A stretch of 8,994 nt of DNA from Gammaproteobacteria bacterium (lineage in GTDB: Bacteria; Pseudomonadota; Gammaproteobacteria; Steroidobacterales; Steroidobacteraceae): positions 11,531 to 20,524 of the forward strand of contig PMHN01000271.1 of the NCBI GenBank assembly GCA_003156695.1, given 5' to 3'. Shown one piece after another: positions 3,959 to 8,994 of this stretch; position 1 is the first letter of the stretch; every line of letters begins with the position of its first letter. The notes under the pieces are model-generated. The model was given only the letters and a program-made list of their open reading frames with translations. It did no database searches and was not told where the DNA came from. Both the position numbers and the translations under genes were made by a program.

Positions 3959-4864
3959 TCAGCCGCGGGGATGGTGCTGGCCGTGCAGCTCTTTCATACG
4001 TTCCCGCGCCACGTGCGTGTAGATCTGCGTGGTCGATAGGTCGCTGTGCCCGAGCAGCATCTGCACCACACGCAGGTCGGCGCCATGGTTGAGCAGATGG
4101 GTGGCGAAGGCGTGCCGCAGCGTGTGCGGCGAGAGTTCCTTGCCGATCCCCGCCTTGCGGGCGTAGCGCTTGATAATGTGCCAGAAAGCCTGGCGCGTCA
4201 TGCGGTCGCCGCGGCGGGTGGGAAAGACGTAATCGGTCTGGCGCTCGAGCAGGATCTCGGCGCGCGCCCCCTTGGCGAACTCCTTCAGGGCGCGCATCGC
4301 CTCCTCGCCGAGAGGAATAAGGCGCTCGCGGTCGCCCTTGCCGAGGATGCGGATCACGCCCTGGTTGAGGTTGATCTGCCCCTGGCGCAGGTTGACTAGC
4401 TCCGTCACCCGCAGGCCGGTTGCATACAGCACTTCCAGCATGGTGCGATCGCGGTTGCCGAGCGGGTCGCCAACAACCGGCGCCTGCAGAAGCGATTCGA
4501 CTTCCTCTTCTGTCAGCGAGCGCGGCAGCGAGCGGCCAATCTTCGGCATGGCGATCTGCGCGGTCGGATCCTCACGGATCACGCTCTCGCGCATGAAGTA
4601 GCGGAAGAAGCGGCGGAAACTGGACAGCTGGCGCGCGGTCGAGCGCGGCCGGGCGCCGGCGCGCACGCGAAAGGCTATAAAATCCTGCAGGTCCACCCGC
4701 GAGGTGCGCATGATGGGCACGTTGCGCTCGGTGAGCCAGCGGCCGAGCGCCGTGAGATCGGCGCGGTAGGCGGCGAGTGTGTTCGGCGAAAGACCACGCT
4801 CCATCCAAACCGCGTCCAGAAAACGGGTCACCGCCGGATCAGTGGAATCGGCGCTGGAGGTCAT
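3959..4864 (-). CDS. xerD: Tyrosine recombinase XerD (chromosome dimer resolution)
   Basis: With XerC, resolves chromosome dimers at dif at the septum, activated by FtsK. The 301-residue protein matches the family length (E. coli 298). An N-terminal SAM-like DNA-binding domain (about 8-95) starts with TRFLDAVWMERGLSPNTLAAY. The catalytic domain carries every active-site residue: R152 (ATGLRVTEL), K176 (LGKGDRERLIPL), H247 and R250 (HTLRHAFATHLL), H273 (LLGHSDLSTTQ) and nucleophile Y282 (IYTHV). The ATG at 4864 is chosen because it places the conserved N-terminus at the usual distance. The frame stays open upstream to a GTG at 4967-4969, but those 35 residues do not look like family sequence. 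No good ribosome binding site is seen. Length, sequence and the dsbC neighbour mark it as housekeeping XerD, not a phage integrase. Confidence 0.95.
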   Translation of the reverse strand: MTSSADSTDPAVTRFLDAVWMERGLSPNTLAAYRADLTALGRWLTERNVPIMRTSRVDLQDFIAFRVRAGARPRSTARQLSSFRRFFRYFMRESVIREDPTAQIAMPKIGRSLPRSLTEEEVESLLQAPVVGDPLGNRDRTMLEVLYATGLRVTELVNLRQGQINLNQGVIRILGKGDRERLIPLGEEAMRALKEFAKGARAEILLERQTDYVFPTRRGDRMTRQAFWHIIKRYARKAGIGKELSPHTLRHAFATHLLNHGADLRVVQMLLGHSDLSTTQIYTHVARERMKELHGQHHPRG

Positions 4865-4964
4865 GGCGATGGCCGTGGAGTTGGACAAGCTGGTTCCGGT
4901 CGGACTTCCGGGAATGTGGTGAGCCCAGTATGGTGACGAGCGGCTACGCATCGACGTGATGATC

Positions 4965-4994
4965 TTCACACCTGCGTTCTGGCATTAACATAAA
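4965..4994 (+). promoter_or_regulatory. Candidate sigma-70 promoter for plsC
   Basis: TTCACA (4965-4970) and CATAAA (4989-4994) are separated by 18 nt and match the -35 and -10 consensus at 5 of 6 and 4 of 6 positions. They lie in the AT-richest part of the xerD-plsC divergent intergenic region. Transcription would start near 5001 and leave a leader of about 50 nt. A second TTCACA occurs at 5004-5009. I see no clear promoter for xerD on the other strand. Confidence 0.35.
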
Positions 4995-5049
4995 GAGAAC
5001 CAGTTCACATACCTTAGCGCCCATCCTCGGGCATGAGCGGAAAGGCCTC

Positions 5050-5865
5050 GTGAGTCTCTCTTCTTCATCAAAGGCGCTGATGCTCGCGCCGGCGCGATTC
5101 GCGTACGCGGCCTGGACGCTCACGATGTTCCTGGGCGTGGGGATGTTCACGCTGCTGCTGCTGCTGCTGCTGCCGAAGCTGTCGTGGCGCCGCGCAGCCG
5201 CGCACACGCTGGCACGCGTATTCCTGCACGTCGCCGGCATGCCGCTGGTGGTGAAGTTCCCGGAACGCATCCCGCAGGCTCAGTGCGTGGTCGTCTGCAA
5301 TCACGCCAGCTACCTTGACGGCATCGTGCTCACTGCGGCGCTGCCGCCGCGCTTCGGCTTCGTGATCAAGCGCGAAATGGCCTCGGTGCCTTTGGTCGGT
5401 GCGCTGTTAGGCAGGCTGGGGAGCGAATTCGTGGAGCGCTTCAACCGCAACCGTGGCGCAAGCGATGCACGGCGCCTCATGCGCCAGGCGATCGAGGGGC
5501 ACTCGCTGGTGTTCTTTCCCGAAGGCACGTTCACGCGCACCCCGGGCCTATTGAAGTTCCACACCGGCGCATTCGTGTCCGCCGTGCGCGCGGGCTGCCC
5601 GGTGGTGCCGGCAATCGTGCGGGGCACGCGCCGCGCACTGCCGCCGAGCGGCGCCCCGCCGCTTCCCGGGCGGCTGGTGCTGGAGATCCTGCCGGCGCTG
5701 ACGCCCGCCGCTCCGCCGGAGGCCGACGAAGTGTTGCAGCTGTGTGCGCAGGCGCGCGCTGCGATCCTGGCGGGCCTGGGCGAACCGGACCTCACATGTT
5801 GCGTCGATACTGCCCGCCAACCTGATACAGAGCCCGCGAGATCTGCCCGAGCGAGCAGACCTTGA
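5050..5865 (+). CDS. plsC: 1-acyl-sn-glycerol-3-phosphate acyltransferase (PlsC family)
   Basis: Transfers an acyl chain to the sn-2 position of lysophosphatidic acid to make phosphatidic acid, at the inner membrane. The 271-residue protein has a hydrophobic N-terminal segment (about 14-42) that includes seven consecutive leucines, encoded by seven CTG codons. The acyltransferase motifs are NHASYLD (84-90, catalytic H85 and D90), the ERFNR block (129-133), FPEGTFTR (156-163) and VVPAIVRGT (185-193, motif IV). GTG at 5050 is chosen because GAAAGG (5040-5045) is 4 nt upstream; ATG at 5080 is an alternative that keeps most of the membrane helix. Related acyltransferases could act on other lysolipids, and the substrate is inferred from family motifs. 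The last 24 codons and the stop overlap the convergent icmF end by 74 bp, so the C-terminal tail beyond about residue 247 is probably unconserved. Confidence 0.88.
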   Translation: MSLSSSSKALMLAPARFAYAAWTLTMFLGVGMFTLLLLLLLPKLSWRRAAAHTLARVFLHVAGMPLVVKFPERIPQAQCVVVCNHASYLDGIVLTAALPPRFGFVIKREMASVPLVGALLGRLGSEFVERFNRNRGASDARRLMRQAIEGHSLVFFPEGTFTRTPGLLKFHTGAFVSAVRAGCPVVPAIVRGTRRALPPSGAPPLPGRLVLEILPALTPAAPPEADEVLQLCAQARAAILAGLGEPDLTCCVDTARQPDTEPARSARASRP

Positions 5866-8800
5866 CGCTTTGCATGAGCTCGCTGAACACGTTGCCGCCG
5901 CCGGCCGCCGCGGCCTGCAGCGCGCTCAAGGCCGCCGGCGCGCGCGGCGCATTGCGCGCCTGGAACGCGCGCACCGCTGCGACCTGATCCTGTTTCTCCT
6001 CGTCGCTTGAGCGGATGAGCTGCGCGCCCTTGTGCTCATCGGAGCCGTCGGTCCCGGAGAGAAACGTGTTGACGCCGACGATCGGCAGTGAGCCGTCGTG
6101 CTTCTTGGTCTCGTAGTAAAGCGACTCCTCCTGGATCTTGCCGCGCTGGTACATGGTTTCCATGGCGCCGAGCACGCCACCGCGTTCCGCGAGCGCTTCG
6201 AACTCCTTGTACACGGCCTCTTCGACCAGGTCAGTCAGGTAGTCGATGGCAAACGAACCCTGCCAGGGGTTCTGGATCTTATTGAGCCCCAGCTCGCGAT
6301 TGATGATGAGCTGGATCGCCACCGCGCGCCGCACGCTCTCCTCGGTCGGCGTGGTGAGCGCCTCGTCGTAGGCGTTGGTGTGCAGGCTGTTGCAGTTGTC
6401 GAACAGCGCGTACACGGCCTGCAGCGTCGTGCGGATGTCGTTGAAGGAGATCTCGCGCGCATGCAGGCTCCTGCCGGAGGTCTGCACGTGGTATTTCAGC
6501 ATCTGGCTGCGCGGATCCGCCTGGTAGCGCTCGCGCATGGCGCGCGCCCAGATGCGGCGCGCTACGCGCCCGATTACCACGTACTCCGCGTCCATGCCGT
6601 TGGAAAAGAAGAACGACAGGTTGGGCGCAAAGTCATCGATCTTCATGCCGCGCGCAAGGTAGTACTCGGCGATGGTGAAGCCGTTGGCGAGCGTGAACGC
6701 CAGCTGTGAGATCGGGTTGGCACCGGCTTCGGCGATGTGATAGCCGGAAATCGACACCGAGTAGAAGTTACGCACCCGCTCATCGATGAAGTACTGCTGC
6801 ACGTCGCCCATCATGCGCAGCGCGAACTCGGTGGAGAAAATACAGGTGTTCTGCGCCTGGTCCTCCTTGAGGATGTCGGCCTGCACAGTGCCGCGCACCG
6901 CCAGCAGCGCCGCGGCGCGAATGCGCTCGTAGAGCTCGCGCGGCACGAGTTCATCGCCCGTAACACCCAGCAGCGCGAGCCCCGAACCGTCATGGTGCGG
7001 CGGCAGGCCGCCTTTGTACGCCGGCGCCAGCGCGCCACCGGCGGCGCGCTCGGCCACCAGGGCGGCGATCTTTTTCTCGGCCGCCGGCCAGCGGCCGTCG
7101 CTCTTCAGGTAGCGCTCGACCTGCTGGTCGATCGCGGTGTTCATGAACATCGCCAGGATGATCGGCGCCGGCCCGTTGATGGTCATGGAGACCGAGGTCG
7201 CCGGCCCGCACAGATCGAAGCCCGAGTAGAGCTTCTTCATGTCATCGAGGGTCGCAATCGAGACGCCGGAATTGCCGGTGCGCCCGTAGACGTCCGGTCG
7301 CGTATCCGGATCCTCGCCATAGAGCGTGGTGGAATCAAACGCGGTCGAGAGCCGCGGCCCATGACCGTGCGCGAGGTAATGGAAGCGCCGGTTGGTGCGC
7401 TCAGGTCCGCCCTCGCCGGCGAACATGCGGGTGGGGTCTTCCGCTTCACGGCGGTAAGGATAGACACCGCCGGTGTACGGGTAGGCGCCGGGCAGGTTCT
7501 CGGTGAGAAGAAAATGCAGCGTTTCACCCCAGTCCTTCAGGCGCGGCACCGCCAGCTTCGGCACGGGCAGGCGCGACAGGCTCTCGGTGTAGTTCTCACC
7601 CTTCACGTCCCGGTCGCGAACCTTGTAGGAGTAGCTCTCCTCGGTCGCCGATCGCACCCGCGCCGGCCAGGCCCGCAGCTCACCAACTCCGGCAGCGCCA
7701 ATCTCCTCGAGCGCGCGGTTGTAGGCTGCGCGCAGCTCACGACGCGTGGCATCGGCGCTGCTTTCCGCGAGCAGCTCGTGCGCGAACGGCGCGAGCGGCG
7801 CCGGCAGGCGTGCATCGCGCAGTGTCTTCAGGGATTCGTAGAGGCCGAACGCGCGCCGCGCCGCCTCGACCTGGGTTTCGATGCGGGCGCGGGTCGCGCG
7901 GCCGCCCTGGGCGATCTCCGCCAGGTAGCGCGTGCGGGCGCCCGGAATCAGGGGCGTGCGTGCCGTCAACGCGGTAGGTCCTGGATCGGTGACCTGCCAC
8001 GCGAACGTGCCGATCTCTTTCGCGCTCAGCCGTGCGCACACGGCCGCGAACAGCGCGTTGACGCCAGGATCGTTGAAGCGGCTGGCGATGGTCGGGTACA
8101 CCGGCAACTCGGCGTCCGGCAGTTGCGCGCGATCGGGGTGGTTACGCCGCCATTGCTTCTTCACATCGCGCAGGCTGTCCTCGGTGCCACGCTTCTCGGC
8201 CTTGTTGAGCACGATGAAGTCGGCGAAGTCGAGCATGTCGATCTTTTCCAGCTGGCTGGGCGCGCCGTACTCGCTCGTCATCACGTAAAGCGACAGGTCC
8301 ACCAGATCCACGATCTCGGTGTCCGACTGGCCGATGCCCGCGGTCTCGACGATCACCAGGTCAAAGCCAGCCGCCCTGTAGAGCTCAATCACGTCCTTGA
8401 GCACCGCCGCGGTCGCCAGGTGCGCGCGCCGCGTGGCGAGCGAGCGCATGAAAATGTTCTCCGCCGACAGGCTGTTCATGCGGATGCGGTCCCCGAGGAG
8501 CGCGCCACCGCTGCGCCGCCGGGTGGGATCCATCGCCACCACGGCGATCTGCGCCTGCGGGAACTGGCGCACCAGGCGCCCCAGCAGCTCATCCGTGAGG
8601 CTCGACTTGCCCGCGCCTCCGGTGCCGGTGATGCCGATGACCGGCACTTTGTTGCGCGAGCGCGCGAGGGCACGGCGGATCTGCTCCACCTGCGCGCCGC
8701 CTGACTCCCCGTAATCGGCGCCCTCCAGGACCGAAATGGTGCGGGCGATGAGGCCGTGATCGCGCGCATTCAAGGGGCGGAATTCGTAGACCGGCTTCCT

Positions 8801-8994
8801 GGCAGCGGCCAGGCGCGCAAAAACATCGCCGATCATGCCGGCGAGCCCCATGCGCCGGCCGTCCTCGGGCGTGTAGATCTTCTCCACGCCATGGCGCTCC
8901 AGCCCCTCGATCTCGTGCGGGGCGATCGTGCCGCCGCCGCCCACGATTACCCGCACGTGCGGATAGCCACGCTCGCGCAGCATGTCCACCATGT
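5792..8994 (-). CDS. icmF: Fused isobutyryl-CoA mutase IcmF (B12 domain, G-protein chaperone and mutase), 5' end outside the window
   Basis: An adenosylcobalamin enzyme interconverting isobutyryl-CoA and n-butyryl-CoA, with its cofactor-loading GTPase chaperone built in. The visible 1066 residues begin inside the B12-binding domain (GGGGTIAPHEI, then IYTPEDGRRMGL, 18-50); its cobalt-ligand histidine motif must lie upstream, an estimated 80 residues away. A MeaB-like G domain follows: P-loop GTGGAGKSS (123-131), DPTRRRSGG (155-163), VETAGIGQSD (215-224) and the base-recognition motif NKAEKR (263-268). A linker of about 330-480 leads to the mutase barrel (about 485-1066), with RLSTAFDSTTLYGEDP, TSVSMTINGPAP and the ending VGGQYRRNM. 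F524 (RMFAGEG) and Q714 (DQAQNTCIF) correspond to the Phe/Gln pair that favours isobutyryl-CoA; methylmalonyl-CoA mutases have Tyr/Arg. Related IcmF enzymes also convert other branched acyl-CoAs. No frameshift is visible. The stop codon lies inside the plsC reading frame on the other strand. Confidence 0.94.
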   Translation of the reverse strand, partial: MVDMLRERGYPHVRVIVGGGGTIAPHEIEGLERHGVEKIYTPEDGRRMGLAGMIGDVFARLAAARKPVYEFRPLNARDHGLIARTISVLEGADYGESGGAQVEQIRRALARSRNKVPVIGITGTGGAGKSSLTDELLGRLVRQFPQAQIAVVAMDPTRRRSGGALLGDRIRMNSLSAENIFMRSLATRRAHLATAAVLKDVIELYRAAGFDLVIVETAGIGQSDTEIVDLVDLSLYVMTSEYGAPSQLEKIDMLDFADFIVLNKAEKRGTEDSLRDVKKQWRRNHPDRAQLPDAELPVYPTIASRFNDPGVNALFAAVCARLSAKEIGTFAWQVTDPGPTALTARTPLIPGARTRYLAEIAQGGRATRARIETQVEAARRAFGLYESLKTLRDARLPAPLAPFAHELLAESSADATRRELRAAYNRALEEIGAAGVGELRAWPARVRSATEESYSYKVRDRDVKGENYTESLSRLPVPKLAVPRLKDWGETLHFLLTENLPGAYPYTGGVYPYRREAEDPTRMFAGEGGPERTNRRFHYLAHGHGPRLSTAFDSTTLYGEDPDTRPDVYGRTGNSGVSIATLDDMKKLYSGFDLCGPATSVSMTINGPAPIILAMFMNTAIDQQVERYLKSDGRWPAAEKKIAALVAERAAGGALAPAYKGGLPPHHDGSGLALLGVTGDELVPRELYERIRAAALLAVRGTVQADILKEDQAQNTCIFSTEFALRMMGDVQQYFIDERVRNFYSVSISGYHIAEAGANPISQLAFTLANGFTIAEYYLARGMKIDDFAPNLSFFFSNGMDAEYVVIGRVARRIWARAMRERYQADPRSQMLKYHVQTSGRSLHAREISFNDIRTTLQAVYALFDNCNSLHTNAYDEALTTPTEESVRRAVAIQLIINRELGLNKIQNPWQGSFAIDYLTDLVEEAVYKEFEALAERGGVLGAMETMYQRGKIQEESLYYETKKHDGSLPIVGVNTFLSGTDGSDEHKGAQLIRSSDEEKQDQVAAVRAFQARNAPRAPAALSALQAAAAGGGNVFSELMQSVKVCSLGQISRALYQVGGQYRRNM

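Noticed and set aside
3959..4864. The tyrosine recombinase as the integrase that made the tRNA-end repeats
   Set aside because: Length, sequence and the dsbC neighbour identify it as housekeeping XerD. It lies outside the repeats, beyond fdxA and dsbC.
6737..8704. A 655-codon open frame on the plus strand opposite icmF
   Set aside because: It lies entirely antisense to the well-conserved icmF coding region. Its composition (Arg, His, Ala and Gly rich) is the usual mirror of GC-rich codon use, and it shows no recognisable domain.
1..8994. CRISPR arrays, insertion sequences, phage genes or toxin-antitoxin pairs
   Set aside because: No regularly spaced repeats, transposase motifs, long terminal inverted repeats or phage structural proteins were seen on either strand.

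Overview
The window is GC-rich, gene-dense bacterial chromosome. Standard start and stop codons, the xerD then dsbC gene order (also found in E. coli), an encoded tRNA CCA end, a 7Fe ferredoxin and a proteobacterial-style ECF sigma/anti-sigma pair point to a gammaproteobacterium, perhaps near the Xanthomonadales, Nevskiales or Steroidobacter groups. That placement is inference; no rRNA is present to settle it.

Left part, minus strand (1-1221): an apparent stress-response operon. An ECF sigma factor is followed, with a short overlap, by a single-span membrane protein that is probably its anti-sigma factor. Next comes the start of an exported protein that runs off the window. A sequence resembling a sigma-E promoter lies directly in front of the sigma gene, suggesting autoregulation.

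Centre-left, plus strand (1292-2934): a tRNA-Leu gene interrupted in its anticodon loop by a complete 239-nt group I intron. Removing it gives a tRNA with anticodon CAA. It is followed by a 49-residue coiled-coil protein with a strong ribosome binding site. The last 18 nt of the tRNA gene reappear, with one mismatch, 365 bp downstream and just before the next gene, so the small gene lies between att-like direct repeats. A zinc-ribbon Nudix hydrolase and the ferredoxin gene fdxA follow.

Middle, minus strand (3070-4864): xerD (dimer-resolution recombinase) then dsbC (periplasmic disulfide isomerase). A block of strong hairpins separates dsbC from the convergent fdxA.

Right part: plsC (lysophosphatidic acid acyltransferase, plus strand) is divergent from xerD. 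It converges on, and overlaps by 74 bp, a very long minus-strand gene for the fused adenosylcobalamin-dependent isobutyryl-CoA mutase IcmF, whose 5' end lies beyond the window.

The most notable element is the intron-bearing tRNA-Leu(CAA). The intron folds with all the canonical helices P1 to P9, but its 5' splice site carries a C-G pair where almost all group I introns have U-G. Most other genes are ordinary housekeeping functions.
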